This document shows positions 48,965 to 58,158 of a DNA stretch of 64,000 bases, one piece after another (the stretch's first letter is position 1; the number at the start of each line of letters is the position of its first letter). Location: assembly GCA_964523105.1 (NCBI GenBank), contig CAZFZN010000035.1:22373-86372 (forward strand), read 5' to 3'. A program made the translations under genes and the position numbers. This stretch comes from V1-33 sp964523105. Lineage in GTDB: Bacteria > Verrucomicrobiota > Verrucomicrobiia > Verrucomicrobiales > V1-33. The notes below the pieces were generated by a model that saw nothing but the letters and a program-made list of their open reading frames with translations, made no database searches and was not told the origin of the DNA.

Positions 48965-49684
48965 TCACGCCATGACGCGCAGCAGGTGCCTCAATTCGTC
49001 CTCGAGTTCCGCCGCGTCCTCCAGCGTCTCGGCGACGCGGAGGCGGATCAGTTCCGCACGGCGCAGTCTCATGCGGTGCAGCCATGTGGCGACGCGCTGA
49101 GGCGTCACGTTCAGTTTCTCCGCGGCTTCGGCGTACGACTGTGAGCCGCCGCCGGCCACCAAAGGTTCCAGCACCGTGAGAATTTCCCCGCGTCCGGCGG
49201 CGACCATTTCCTGACGCAAATCCTCCGCCGCCGCCGCGAGCAGCGTCAGCGCCCACTGGCGGTCGAAGGCCCGCTCCTGCGCGTCCTGCGCCGAGGCGTC
49301 TGCAATTTCCTGCGCGCTTTCCAGCGGCAGCGCGCGCTGGCCGTCGCCGCGTTTTTTCGCCGACGCGCGACGCCAGTAGTCGGCCAAATGCAGCCGCAGC
49401 GCGCCGAGGAAGTAAGAGCGGAACCGGCCGCGCGCGGCGTCCGCTTTGGCAAAACTGCCGCGCGCCAGAAAAGCCGCGAAGAAACTCTGCACCACGTCCT
49501 CCGCCTCCGCGTGCTCCACGCCTGCGCCTTTCACAAAATGCAGCGCCGGCCGCCAGTAGCGCGCACACAGCGCCTCCAGGGCGCGGTCTTCCTGACCATC
49601 CGTGCCGCGCGCCTGCATCAGCAGCGTCCACCGGGTGGTGAGAAACATCGCGGGCTGGGTCGGAAGCGCGGCTGGGGCGGGCAT
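48965..49684 (-). CDS. ECF-type RNA polymerase sigma factor
   Basis: 239 aa. Region 2 contains ARYWRPALHFVKGAGVEHAEAEDVVQSFFAAFLARG with the -10-recognising helix, and region 4 SYAEAAEKLNVTPQRVATWLHRMRLRRAELIR with a helix-turn-helix. The FLTTRW start is typical of the ECF group found beside Ser/Thr kinases. It may start at the internal Met before FLTTRW. Its stop lies 142 bases from the kinase stop, tail to tail. Likely regulated by, or coupled to, the neighbouring kinase. Confidence 0.88.
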   Translation of the reverse strand: MPAPAALPTQPAMFLTTRWTLLMQARGTDGQEDRALEALCARYWRPALHFVKGAGVEHAEAEDVVQSFFAAFLARGSFAKADAARGRFRSYFLGALRLHLADYWRRASAKKRGDGQRALPLESAQEIADASAQDAQERAFDRQWALTLLAAAAEDLRQEMVAAGRGEILTVLEPLVAGGGSQSYAEAAEKLNVTPQRVATWLHRMRLRRAELIRLRVAETLEDAAELEDELRHLLRVMA

Positions 49685-49780
49685 TTTGGAAGTCGCTTTC
49701 TATCCGGGCGCAGACCGCGTCGTCAAGGTTGCCGCAGCGGCCCGTTGCAAGGCGCCGGGACAGCGGTTACCTGCACTGTT

Positions 49781-50125
49781 ATGAGACTCAGTACGCTCCA
49801 GCGCGCCCTCAGCCCGCGCTCCATGGCCAACGGCTTCAGCACGGATGACGAAGTGATGCTGGTGCGGAATCTGGAGCGCCGCGTGGAGTTGCTCATGGTA
49901 GTTTGTCAGGCGCAGTGGGAGCTGCTGCGCGACCGCACCGGCCTGACGGAGGAGGAACTGGCAGCGAAGATCACCGAAGTGGACGCCCGGGACGGCACTG
50001 CGGACGGACGGATCGGAGCGGCGATCGCCGACTGCCCTGCATGCGGACGCAAGGGCAATACCCGGCGCGAGTTTTGCCTCTACTGCGGAGAACGGCTCCC
50101 GCGCGCCGAGCCGTTTGCCCTTTGA
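49781..50125 (+). CDS. Small zinc-ribbon protein
   Basis: 114 aa from ATG at 49781. A helical region (DDEVMLVRNLERRVELLMVVCQAQWELL) precedes a C-terminal zinc ribbon CPACGRKGNT...CLYCGERL. Likely a small DNA- or protein-binding factor; function unknown. Divergent from the sigma factor gene. Confidence 0.7.
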   Translation: MRLSTLQRALSPRSMANGFSTDDEVMLVRNLERRVELLMVVCQAQWELLRDRTGLTEEELAAKITEVDARDGTADGRIGAAIADCPACGRKGNTRREFCLYCGERLPRAEPFAL

Positions 50126-50452
50126 CACCGGCTGCTCTTCCCGCGGCCGGGCTCACGCAGTCCTCTCCCTGACCGCAAAGGGGGTGTAGCCCATGGTGCC
50201 GGATTTTTAGCGGGATTGCCTTTGCAAACCCGCATCCGGCCAGGCAATATCCGCGCCCGTGAATCCAGTCAGGATAACCGTCACGGCATCTGCGCCGGCT
50301 GACCGCCGGAGCGGAGGGACGGCGTCGCCTCCGAAAGCGGCGCGTGTGGAAAGAAGAACGAACACCGGGACTGCGGCGTGCCTGCGCGGCGGCGCGCCTG
50401 CCGCCATCCTCTCAGTCTTTCGCACTCCATTTTCCAAACCAGCCCCCCAATC

Positions 50453-51043
50453 ATGACCGACGCCCTCAACAGACCCACCGTACTCGTGCTCAACCGGCAC
50501 TGGCAGGCCATCGATGTGAAGACGCCCGCCGAGGCGTTCAGCATGATGGCCACCGGCGCCGCTTTCGGACTCGATATCGCCGAAGGCAGTCTCAATCCGG
50601 TGCCGTGGAACGACTGGCTGAAGCTGCCGGTGCGCGAGCAGGACAGCGCCGTGGGCACCGTGCGCGGCGGCGTGCGTGCGCCGACGGTGGTGGTGCTGGC
50701 TCACTTCGCGAGAATGCCGCGCCGGCGCCTCACGTTTTCGCTGCGCGGACTCTGGGAGCGCGACGGCGGCACCTGCCAGTACACCGGCCGGCGTCTGCAG
50801 CCGGGCGAGGGGAACATCGATCACGTGGTGCCGCGCAGCCGCGGCGGGCGTTCGTCGTGGGACAACTGCGTGCTGGCCGACAAGCGGGTCAATCACCGCA
50901 AGGGCAACCGCACGCCCGACGAGGCCGGACTCAAGCTGCTGCGACAGCCGAAGACGCCGCCGGACCTGCCGGCGACGGTCTTCATCCGCAACACGCACGC
51001 CATCGCCGACTGGGAAATGTTCCTCGGCGAGACCAATCGCTAA
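50453..51043 (+). CDS. HNH endonuclease family protein
   Basis: 196 aa from ATG at 50453. The N-terminal ~90 residues match the domain common to this HNH subgroup (VLVLNRHWQAIDVKTPAEAFSMM). The HNH core is CQYTGRRL, NIDHVVPRSRGG with the catalytic His, and NCVLADKRVNHRKGN with the metal-binding His. Usually a chromosomal, non-mobile HNH protein of unknown role. Its stop overlaps the end of the convergent DUF721 gene by 4 bases. Confidence 0.88.
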   Translation: MTDALNRPTVLVLNRHWQAIDVKTPAEAFSMMATGAAFGLDIAEGSLNPVPWNDWLKLPVREQDSAVGTVRGGVRAPTVVVLAHFARMPRRRLTFSLRGLWERDGGTCQYTGRRLQPGEGNIDHVVPRSRGGRSSWDNCVLADKRVNHRKGNRTPDEAGLKLLRQPKTPPDLPATVFIRNTHAIADWEMFLGETNR

Positions 51044-51438
51044 CCGTTCTGAAACCGCAGGCTCTTCACCGCCGCGGCGCCGAACCGCTGCTGGAGCCGC
51101 TCCAGGATGCCGGCTTTGTGGCGGCGCTCGAGGTCATAGCGCACCGCCGCCTGCGTCACCGCCACGGTGAGCACGCCGCGCCGCAGCGCGACGGGCCTCG
51201 AGTGCCGCGCGATGAAGGCGCCGACCATCGACTCCCACGCGTCGGCGATTTGGGAATGGCCCATGCGTTCCGCGGCGCCGGACTTCTGCATCACGCGCGG
51301 CACGAGATCCGCGATGAGCTTCTCGAACTTGCGGAGGTCCGGCGGCACCGCCACCCCGCGCCACTCGGCAAGGGCACGGCGCCGCCGGGCGCTTTGCGGG
51401 CTTTCCACTTTACGAAAGGACGGACGGGATTCGGGCAT
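51040..51438 (-). CDS. DUF721 (DciA-like) protein
   Basis: 132 aa from ATG at 51438. DUF721 is recognisable as IADAWESMVGAFIARHSRPVALRRGVLTVAVTQAAVRYDL and LQQRFGAAAVKSLRF. DciA is the ancestral loader of the replicative helicase DnaB in many bacteria lacking DnaC; a chromosomal copy here is consistent with that, though DUF721 is broad. The N-terminal 40 residues are basic and probably disordered. Confidence 0.78.
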   Translation of the reverse strand: MPESRPSFRKVESPQSARRRRALAEWRGVAVPPDLRKFEKLIADLVPRVMQKSGAAERMGHSQIADAWESMVGAFIARHSRPVALRRGVLTVAVTQAAVRYDLERRHKAGILERLQQRFGAAAVKSLRFQNG

Positions 51439-51651
51439 CGGCGGACAGAGAGGACGGGACGAGGACCAAACCACAGATGGACGCGGATGAACACGGATTT
51501 TTTTCCGGCAGGTTGATGCCACCGGTCCAGTCGTCGCAGCGGCCGCCACTCCACCGGATCCGCAGGTTGCTGCGCACTTTCCTCCGCTCCAATAACAAAA
51601 ACGCCCGCGGATTGCTCCGCAGGCGTCCGGATTTAAGAATGGAGCCAGCGC

Positions 51652-51888
51652 TCACTCGTCGCCGTCCTTGCCGATGGCCTCCACCGGGCATCCGGCAAGG
51701 GCTTCATCGCAGGCGGCGCGCTCTTCGTCAGTTTCCGGCTGCTTGAAAACATAGGAGTAGCCGCCGTCGTTGTGACGGGTGAAATTCGCCGGTGCCGTCT
51801 CGCGGCAGAGATCGCAGTCAATGCACTGGTCATCCACGTAGTAGGTTCCGGAGACGTTTTCGGGATGCTTGTTGTCGCGGTCGGCCAT
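51652..51888 (-). CDS. 4Fe-4S ferredoxin
   Basis: 78 aa from ATG at 51888. The cluster ligands are QCIDCDLCRETAP and, near the C-terminus, CPVEAIG, the pattern of a single [4Fe-4S] ferredoxin in which a second set is missing. An acidic surface and a GGYSYVFKQPETDEE loop fit an electron carrier. Its redox partner is not evident from neighbours. Confidence 0.88.
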   Translation of the reverse strand: MADRDNKHPENVSGTYYVDDQCIDCDLCRETAPANFTRHNDGGYSYVFKQPETDEERAACDEALAGCPVEAIGKDGDE

Positions 51889-52010
51889 GGTCGGGGAAGC
51901 GGGTGTTGGTTGGGAAAGGGCCGCGAGGGTAGGAGATACTTCCAGGGTTGCAATGTGATTTTTGGAACGGTAAAACGCCACCGCCCCTCCCGCACTCAGC
52001 ACCTCCTGTC

Positions 52011-53042
52011 ATGGCCCAGCCCCGGAAACCGCAATCAACCCCGCCGCCTCCCGGCGGCGATGACGACCTCTCGCTGGACGATATCGAGCAGCGCCCCCAG
52101 CAGCGTCCCCGGCTGCCGGATCAGCGAACCGAGCGGGAGCAGTTTGAAATGTCCGGACCTCCGCCCGCGGGCAAGCCATCTCCGGCTCAGGCCGCCGTGA
52201 CGGAAGCAGAACCGCGCGGCTGGGAGCCGGTGTCGCACGAGGAAATCGCCGGTTACGAGCCGGCGCAGGCGGGCAGCGCATCCGCCCGGCCGGAAGAACC
52301 GGTCGCGCCTGCCACGGAAACGCCTCCGTCCCGGTCCGCCAAGGCATCGCCTGCCGGGCTGGACGACCTTGAGGAATTCATCGCCCGCACCACCAGCCCG
52401 GGGTCGAAGTCAGAAGACACGACGCGCGCGCGCCGGCCCTTCACCCTGCTCGAAAAAGTCTGCAGCGGCGCCGGCGCATTCGTTTTGCTATTGCTGGCGG
52501 TCTGGCTCTTCCGCGCCGTGGCCGCCGAAGCCAATGGCGTGCCTGCCGCGAGCGAACCATGGCCTGACACTCCGATGAAGGGCGAACTGATCACCATCAG
52601 CGAAGCCACCGCCAGCTGGCGGGCCACCACTGAAACGGACCGCGTCGCCATGATGGAGGTGATCATGCCCGTGCCCGGCCGGCAGAATCCTGAGTTCATC
52701 CCGCAGGTGGAATTCACCCTGGACGGCAGCGCGTCCGGCAGCGGCTTTCTGCGCTTCATCTTTCGCGACAGTTACGGCAAGCCGCGCGGCGACACCCGCG
52801 TCGTCCAGGTGGACAACGGCAAGCTGCGCAGCATGGACAAAGGCGAGATCGTGAAAAGTGATACAGAGGGCTCCGTGTATTGCTCCGAGGGCATGCTCAG
52901 CATTCACGCGTATTACAGTTATACCGGCGAAAATCTGCCGCGCTGGAGCGTCGAGGTCGCAGAAAGCGCCTCCTACGGCGCCGCTGACAAAGAATGGAAG
53001 GTGCTCGGCACCTTCGACATTCGCGACGAGCTGGCAAAATAG
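52011..53042 (+). CDS. Membrane-anchored protein, unknown function
   Basis: 343 aa from ATG at 52011. Residues 1-~145 are Pro/Glu/Arg-rich and low complexity. One transmembrane helix follows (GAGAFVLLLLAVWLFRAVAA), then an exported beta-rich domain (EVIMPVPGRQNPEFIPQVEFTL, GSGFLRFIFRDSYGKPRGDTRVVQ, RWSVEVAES). Topology suggests an inner-membrane anchor with a periplasmic sensor or binding domain. It precedes hemQ by 51 bases on the same strand; no functional link is known. Confidence 0.7.
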   Translation: MAQPRKPQSTPPPPGGDDDLSLDDIEQRPQQRPRLPDQRTEREQFEMSGPPPAGKPSPAQAAVTEAEPRGWEPVSHEEIAGYEPAQAGSASARPEEPVAPATETPPSRSAKASPAGLDDLEEFIARTTSPGSKSEDTTRARRPFTLLEKVCSGAGAFVLLLLAVWLFRAVAAEANGVPAASEPWPDTPMKGELITISEATASWRATTETDRVAMMEVIMPVPGRQNPEFIPQVEFTLDGSASGSGFLRFIFRDSYGKPRGDTRVVQVDNGKLRSMDKGEIVKSDTEGSVYCSEGMLSIHAYYSYTGENLPRWSVEVAESASYGAADKEWKVLGTFDIRDELAK

Positions 53043-53093
53043 GTCCCGCCGTCCCGCCCCTGGTCCCCTGCATTTTTTTCTCCGATCATCACT

Positions 53094-53939
53094 GTGAGTT
53101 CCACCATCGTTCCCTTCGAGCAGCCGTCGCCGCCCTCCCTCAACCCCGCGGAAGGCTGGCATGTCCTCCATCTCTTCTACACCATCGAGCACTCCCAGTG
53201 GGAGCTGCTGAGCCCCGATGCTCAAATCCGTGCGAAGGCGAATCTCTCCCGGCTCGTGCAGGAAATCCGCGCCACGCCGCAGACACAGCTGCTCGTCTTC
53301 TCCATGCTCACCCCCAAGGCGGACATCGGATTCATGCTCCTGACGCCCGATTTGCACACGGCGAATGCTTTTGAGAAGAAGCTCACGCTCTCGCTCGGCA
53401 CCGACGTGCTCGCGCCGGTTTACAGTTACCTCAGCATGACGGAATGGACCGAGTACACCACCACCGACGAGGAGCAGTCCGCCAAGATCACCGCCGAGAA
53501 AGGCTTCGCCGCCGGCACGCCGGAACACGATACCGAAATGGCCGGCTTCCACAAGCACATGGCCAAGTACCGTCAGGACCGGCTCTATCCCAACATGCCC
53601 GACTGGCCGGTCTTCTGCTTCTATCCCATGAACAAATGCCGCCGCGACGGCAACAACTGGTACGCCCTGCCCTTCGCCGACCGCCGCCGCCTCATGGGCG
53701 GACACGCCGTCACCGGCAAAAAGTATCACGGCAAAGTCCGCCAGCTCATCACCGGCAGCACCGGGCTCGATGAGTATGAATGGGGCGTCACCCTGTTTTC
53801 TCACACCACCAGCGACATCAAAGCCATCGTCTATGAAATGCGCTTCGATGAAGTGAGCGCGCGCTTCGCCGAATTCGGCGACTTCTACATCGGCATCCAG
53901 CTCCCTCTGGACGACATCTGCCGGCGCGTCGGACTGTGA
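53094..53939 (+). CDS. hemQ: Chlorite dismutase-family heme synthase HemQ (ChdC)
   Basis: 281 aa, GTG start. The fold matches the chlorite dismutase family: LFYTIEHSQWELL, LVFSMLTPKADIGFMLL, YSYLSMTEWTEY, YPMNKCRRDGNNWYALPF and GHAVTGKKYHGKVRQLITGSTGLDEYEWGVTLF with the proximal His region. HemQ decarboxylates coproheme to heme b in the coproporphyrin pathway. The Arg needed for chlorite dismutation is not where expected, supporting HemQ rather than chlorite dismutase. The 3' end is duplicated at 54983. Confidence 0.9.
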   Translation: MSSTIVPFEQPSPPSLNPAEGWHVLHLFYTIEHSQWELLSPDAQIRAKANLSRLVQEIRATPQTQLLVFSMLTPKADIGFMLLTPDLHTANAFEKKLTLSLGTDVLAPVYSYLSMTEWTEYTTTDEEQSAKITAEKGFAAGTPEHDTEMAGFHKHMAKYRQDRLYPNMPDWPVFCFYPMNKCRRDGNNWYALPFADRRRLMGGHAVTGKKYHGKVRQLITGSTGLDEYEWGVTLFSHTTSDIKAIVYEMRFDEVSARFAEFGDFYIGIQLPLDDICRRVGL

Positions 53940-54013
53940 ACCCGCGATGCCCGCCCGGCCTCACTTGAGCGGCACTTGCACCGGGTGCATGAGATAGCCG
54001 ATGAGGTCGCGGG
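53882..54013. repeat. 132-bp direct duplication, left copy
   Basis: Contains the real 3' end of hemQ and a false copy of the last ~50 bases of the heme-protein gene (53960-54013 region). Near-identical to 54983-55114 over the whole length with scattered substitutions. Together the copies bracket about 970 bp of different composition. Confidence 0.85.
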
Positions 54014-54189
54014 CCAATTCCCGGCACAGATCGCCATTTCAGATTCTTGGCATCACAGCGATCTGATCCGGGTCGAATGGGAAGAAGGCTACACTGACCT
54101 GCTGAAGGCGTGTCATTTTCATTCTCCTTATCTCAAGTTTGATGCATATGTTCAAAGTCCCGCAAAATACGACTGAGAATTAGACTTCG

Positions 54190-54789
54190 ATGCAATATTG
54201 CTTCCCCTACAAAAAGGCTGTCTCTGTCGCATTAGCCAACTCTACCTGCGTATGTACGGCATACAGCATTCACTATCCCTGGCATGAATTCCCGGCAGAC
54301 ACTGTGGACAGAGTGGCAGGCAACTTTTATCCGAAAGAAGCGATATTTACAGGAGAGACTCCGCCTCAGGAATCTCACAATGAATCTGCCATAATAGATT
54401 GGATATGGGTAGTTTCGCGCTTCCAATGGAGTTGCATCGGCTCCGTCGTTGACTATGCATGGTCAGCACGGGGCTCCCGGAGCTACCTGAGCGCTCGCGT
54501 GCTGAACGAAACCAAGAAACCACTTCTGGAGTTGTTGCAGGATTTGCATGCCCGACGACTCGTCCTGAGATATCGCACCATATCCCAGGGGTTTGTTCAT
54601 TTGTATATTAACTCAAAGAAAGCTGGGGAAAAGACGATCAACAGAGTCTGCGAGGAGGCTTATCGAATTTCACGGATTGTCACAGGCAAGGGATTTGGCT
54701 TTCCTGGCAGCCTGCCGGTCGGACTGAACCAATTGAAGAAACGGGCACAGAATTCAGGATTCTTAATCATCGGGAGCGGCGGGGACTAG
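54190..54789 (+). CDS. Unrecognised protein in the inserted segment
   Basis: 199 aa. Its base composition is visibly lower in GC (about 50%) than neighbouring genes, suggesting recent acquisition. No signal peptide; features include YSIHYPWHEFPADTVDRV, WIWVVSRFQWSCIGSVVDYAW and RISRIVTGKGFGFPGSLPVGL. No family recognised. It has no clear Shine-Dalgarno. It lies between the two 132-bp duplications. Confidence 0.6.
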   Translation: MQYCFPYKKAVSVALANSTCVCTAYSIHYPWHEFPADTVDRVAGNFYPKEAIFTGETPPQESHNESAIIDWIWVVSRFQWSCIGSVVDYAWSARGSRSYLSARVLNETKKPLLELLQDLHARRLVLRYRTISQGFVHLYINSKKAGEKTINRVCEEAYRISRIVTGKGFGFPGSLPVGLNQLKKRAQNSGFLIIGSGGD

Positions 54790-54892
54790 CAGCCTGTCGG
54801 ACTTAGCCGCGCACTGGAATACCCGGGAAACCTGGAAAGAATAACGGGCCGGCCGTGGCCCCGGAGATCGGGGAGTGTTAAGGGTCCCGCAA

Positions 54893-54944
54893 GGCCGCGC
54901 GATTCAAAACCATAGACCAGGACACCCCGCTTTTGCTGCCGCCG
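54893..54944 (+). repeat. 52-bp dispersed repeat, copy 2
   Basis: About 85% identical to 181-232. It lies in the non-coding end of the inserted segment, 39 bases before the right-hand 132-bp duplication. The region 54790-54982 contains no other recognisable feature. Confidence 0.6.
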
Positions 54945-54982
54945 AGTGTCAATAGGATGCTAGACTGCATGCTAAAGGCCGA

Positions 54983-55114
54983 GATTTCTACATCGGCATC
55001 CAGCTCCCTCTGGACGACGTTTGCCGCCGCGCCGGACTATGACCCCGCGATGCACGCCGGGCGTCACTTGTGCGGCACCTGCACCGGGTGCATGAGATAT
55101 CCGATGAGGTCGCG
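54983..55114. repeat. 132-bp direct duplication, right copy
   Basis: Contains a false copy of the last ~60 bases of hemQ (FYIGIQLPLDD region) and the real 3' end of the heme-protein gene on the minus strand. Counterpart of 53882-54013. Confidence 0.85.
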
Positions 55115-57940
55115 GACCTGGTCGTCGCTCATTGCCTGGAGCAATCCTTCGGGCATAAGCGAAGCGGCGGAGAGTTCCTGTTTGGTGATGGCGGATTTCT
55201 CCACCGTCACTTCTTCCGTGAGCGTGCGCAGCGTGAGCGTGCGGTCGTTCTGCGCCGCGATGATGCCGCCGAGCGTGCGTCCGTCCTTGAGCGAGAGAAT
55301 GCTCATGCGCATGTCGGCGGGCACGACGGCGGAGGGATCGAGAATGTTCTCCAGCAGGTAGTCAATATTGGCGCGCCCGGAGCCGGTGAGATCAGGACCG
55401 GCTTTGCCGCCCTCGCCATACATCATGTGGCAGGCTGAGCACGCGGCGTAGAGCGCGCGGCCATTGCTGAGGTCGGCTTTGGCCAACACGGCGGGGGTTA
55501 GTTTCGCTTTCCAGTCGGCAATGGCTTTGGCTTTGTCAGCGGGGGTGTCGCGCAGCTCGCCCCAGACTTCAGCGAGCTTTTTGTTCAGCGAGTCGTCCTT
55601 GAAGGCACGAATCTGCCGCGCGTGAAACGCAGTGATGTCCGCGCGCGGAATTTGCCCGGACGCCATCCGCTCCAGCAGCGCCGCGGCAAACGACGCGCGT
55701 GATACCAGCGTTTCAATCACCGCCGGGCGGTCCACAGGATGGAAGTTGCGGTAATCTTTGGCCAGCCGCGCGCCGATGGCTGTGTCGTCGAACAGTGCCA
55801 GCCCGCGCACCGCCGTGGCACTGAGCACGCGCACGCTGAGCAGGGATTCACAAACGCTGCGCAGGTCCGGCGGGCGAGCTTCGATGTAGGAGCGCAGCGC
55901 CGTGATGCGCATGGTCATCTCCGCTTTGCCGTCGAGCGTGATGGCTTTGATTTCATCTAGCGCGCGGCCATCGCCGAAAAGGGTACTCAATTCGCGCACG
56001 AGTTCAGGCTGGCGTTTGGCGAGACCCGTGGCGAACTCGCCCCATCGGCGTGGCTTAGGTGCGTTGCGTAGGCCTTTGAAGGCCTCGCTCATGCCGTAGA
56101 GCATGTTGTCGTGATTCTCTGGGCCGGTGCCGATAACGGCAGTCAAAAGTAAATCGAGCCGGCGCTGCAAATCCGCAGGGTATGAAGCGAGATTCCGCGC
56201 GATCCAGCGTGTAGTGAGCGGCAGTCGGCACCTTGTGGCGATACGGGCCAAGGGCACCGGATTGGCACCGCCAAGCGGTATGAGTCCGTACCACACGAGC
56301 GAGGGGAAGTGGGGATCAACAGCATACTCGGCATGTGTGACCAACTCCTCGGCAAGCTGCGCCCGGTGTTTCAGGGACAGTCGTTGGAGGCTTGAAGCCA
56401 GAGCAAGGTGAACGAGGCCGGAACGGTTTTCCCGCGCAGCACGCACCAGAGCGGCGAGCGTCTCGTTGGAATCAGGATACACCGCATCCTTCCGCGGCCC
56501 GAGCAGGGTATCCAGCGGCCAGTGGTCAGTGAGCAGGCGAATGGCCCACACGCGGACGTGCTCGTCGGGATCACTCAGCAGCGCGCGCAGACTCTCCGGT
56601 GTGGTTTTGCCCGCCTGGTAGTCGCGCCAGAGGTTTTGCAGCTTGCCGTCGCCGATCATGCAGCGCGGCGTGATGCAGGGGCCGGGCCTTCGCGGCTCGC
56701 CGTACGACACTTTATAAATCCGTCCGCTGGTGCGGTGGACGCCGGTGGCTTCGTGACACTCGCCGGTGTCGCTCCAGTCGAGCAGGTAGGCGTTGCCGTC
56801 CGGGCCGGTGCTGATTTCGATGCCGCGGAACCAGGGATCGGCGGCGAGGAAAACATCCGGTTCATGCTTTCCGACATAGCCGCAGCCGGCGCGCTCCAGC
56901 CGCTCCACATTGGCGCGGCGGCCGTGCTGATTCAGCGTGAAGAGCTTCCCGCGGTATTGCTCCGGCCAGGTGTCGCCCTGATAGACCATCATGCCGATGT
57001 GCGAGTGCCCGCCGCCGAGGTCGTTGGCCTTGCCGTCGCGGCTGTTGCCCCAGCCTTTCGACGTATCGTAGTGATAGTGATCGGCGATGGTGTCGAGCCG
57101 TTCATAGACGTGCGGATTCTGGCTCTGGCCGAACGATTCCTTCAAATGCGCGCCGGGCATGAGGTGCCAGAGGTGACCGTTGACGGTGTTGATGAAGAAC
57201 AGCTCGCCGTTGGCATCCCAGTCGTGGCCCCAGGGATTCGTCGTGCCGTAGCAGAGCACCTCCACCACTTTGCGCTCCGGGTGATAGCGCCAGATGCCGC
57301 CATCGAGAGGAATGCGAAGATCGTCCGGCGTGCCCGGCGCGCCGAGGTTGCCCGGGCACGAATGCCCGCAGCGTCCGTAGAGCCAGCCGTCGGGCCCCCA
57401 GCGCAGGCCGTTGGCGAAATTGTGATAGTTGTCCTTCGCCACGGTGAAGCCGTCGAGCTTCACCTGCGGCGGGCCGTCGGGAATGTCGTCGCCATTCGCG
57501 TCTGGAATGAACAGCAGTTGCGGCGGGCACATGAGCCACACGCCGCCGCGCCCGACTTCCACGCTGGTGAGCATCTGCACGGTGTCGGTGAAAACTTTCC
57601 GTCCATCCGCACGCCCGTCATTGTCCTTGTCTTCAAAGATCAGCACGCGGTCGCGATGTGTCAGGTCGAAGCGCACCCGGTGCTCCGCATAAGTATAATT
57701 CTCTGCCACCCACATGCGCCCGCGCGGGTCCCACGCCATGGCGATGGGATTCTGCACCTCAGGTTCGGAGGCGAAAACCTGGACCCGGAAACCCGGCGGC
57801 ACCTGCATTTTCGCCGCCGCTTCCTCCGCGGGCATGAGCGGCTTGCTGAGATCGGTCTCGGAGTTCCGCGGCTCGGGAAAGTCGGCGCTGCGCGAACAGA
57901 CTGCGAATGACAGAGTGGCGGCGAAAAGAAAGCGGTGCAT
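55064..57940 (-). CDS. PVC-type heme-binding CxxCH protein
   Basis: 958 aa from ATG at 57940, which starts a signal peptide (HRFLFAATLSFAVCSR). The first half is a sugar-dehydrogenase-like propeller (VAENYTYAEHRVRF, ANGLRWGPDGWLYGRCGHS, TNPWGHDWDANGELFF, GGGHSHIGMMVYQGD). A HEAT-like middle follows and the C-terminal cytochrome domain has the heme c motif CSACH (YAACSACHMMYGEGG) with a distal Met region (ASLMPEGLLQ). This architecture is typical of Planctomycetota/Verrucomicrobiota exported oxidoreductases, probably acting on sugars in the periplasm. Confidence 0.93.
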   Translation of the reverse strand: MHRFLFAATLSFAVCSRSADFPEPRNSETDLSKPLMPAEEAAAKMQVPPGFRVQVFASEPEVQNPIAMAWDPRGRMWVAENYTYAEHRVRFDLTHRDRVLIFEDKDNDGRADGRKVFTDTVQMLTSVEVGRGGVWLMCPPQLLFIPDANGDDIPDGPPQVKLDGFTVAKDNYHNFANGLRWGPDGWLYGRCGHSCPGNLGAPGTPDDLRIPLDGGIWRYHPERKVVEVLCYGTTNPWGHDWDANGELFFINTVNGHLWHLMPGAHLKESFGQSQNPHVYERLDTIADHYHYDTSKGWGNSRDGKANDLGGGHSHIGMMVYQGDTWPEQYRGKLFTLNQHGRRANVERLERAGCGYVGKHEPDVFLAADPWFRGIEISTGPDGNAYLLDWSDTGECHEATGVHRTSGRIYKVSYGEPRRPGPCITPRCMIGDGKLQNLWRDYQAGKTTPESLRALLSDPDEHVRVWAIRLLTDHWPLDTLLGPRKDAVYPDSNETLAALVRAARENRSGLVHLALASSLQRLSLKHRAQLAEELVTHAEYAVDPHFPSLVWYGLIPLGGANPVPLARIATRCRLPLTTRWIARNLASYPADLQRRLDLLLTAVIGTGPENHDNMLYGMSEAFKGLRNAPKPRRWGEFATGLAKRQPELVRELSTLFGDGRALDEIKAITLDGKAEMTMRITALRSYIEARPPDLRSVCESLLSVRVLSATAVRGLALFDDTAIGARLAKDYRNFHPVDRPAVIETLVSRASFAAALLERMASGQIPRADITAFHARQIRAFKDDSLNKKLAEVWGELRDTPADKAKAIADWKAKLTPAVLAKADLSNGRALYAACSACHMMYGEGGKAGPDLTGSGRANIDYLLENILDPSAVVPADMRMSILSLKDGRTLGGIIAAQNDRTLTLRTLTEEVTVEKSAITKQELSAASLMPEGLLQAMSDDQVRDLIGYLMHPVQVPHK

Positions 57941-58020
57941 GGCCGACCAGGAACCCGGACCACCGCGGATGCACACGGATAAAGAGCGGCAATCGCGGAT
58001 GCCCCGCCTCCGTCCCCATC

Positions 58021-58120
58021 CCCGTCCACGTCCTCGTGCTCGTCCTCGTGCTCGTCCTCGTGCTCGTCCTCGTGCTCGTCCTCGTCCTCGTCCTCCTCCT
58101 CGTCCACGTCCCCGTCCTCG
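58021..58120. repeat. CGTCCTCGTGCT minisatellite
   Basis: Tandem 12-mers CGTCCTCGTGCT (about four copies) degenerate into CGTCCTC units in the space between the heme-protein gene and rpoN. On the minus strand an open frame reads Asp/Glu/His repeats, but there is no supported gene. Likely a slippage-prone stretch; 57941-58020 and 58121-58158 hold nothing else recognisable. Confidence 0.85.
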
Positions 58121-58158
58121 ATCGCTAGCGAGCCCCCCGGGTTTCCAGGGTTCTGTTG

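Noticed and set aside
57661..58107. Minus-strand frame rich in Asp/Glu/His
   Set aside because: It is translation of the CGTCCTC minisatellite joined to another frame of the heme-protein gene.
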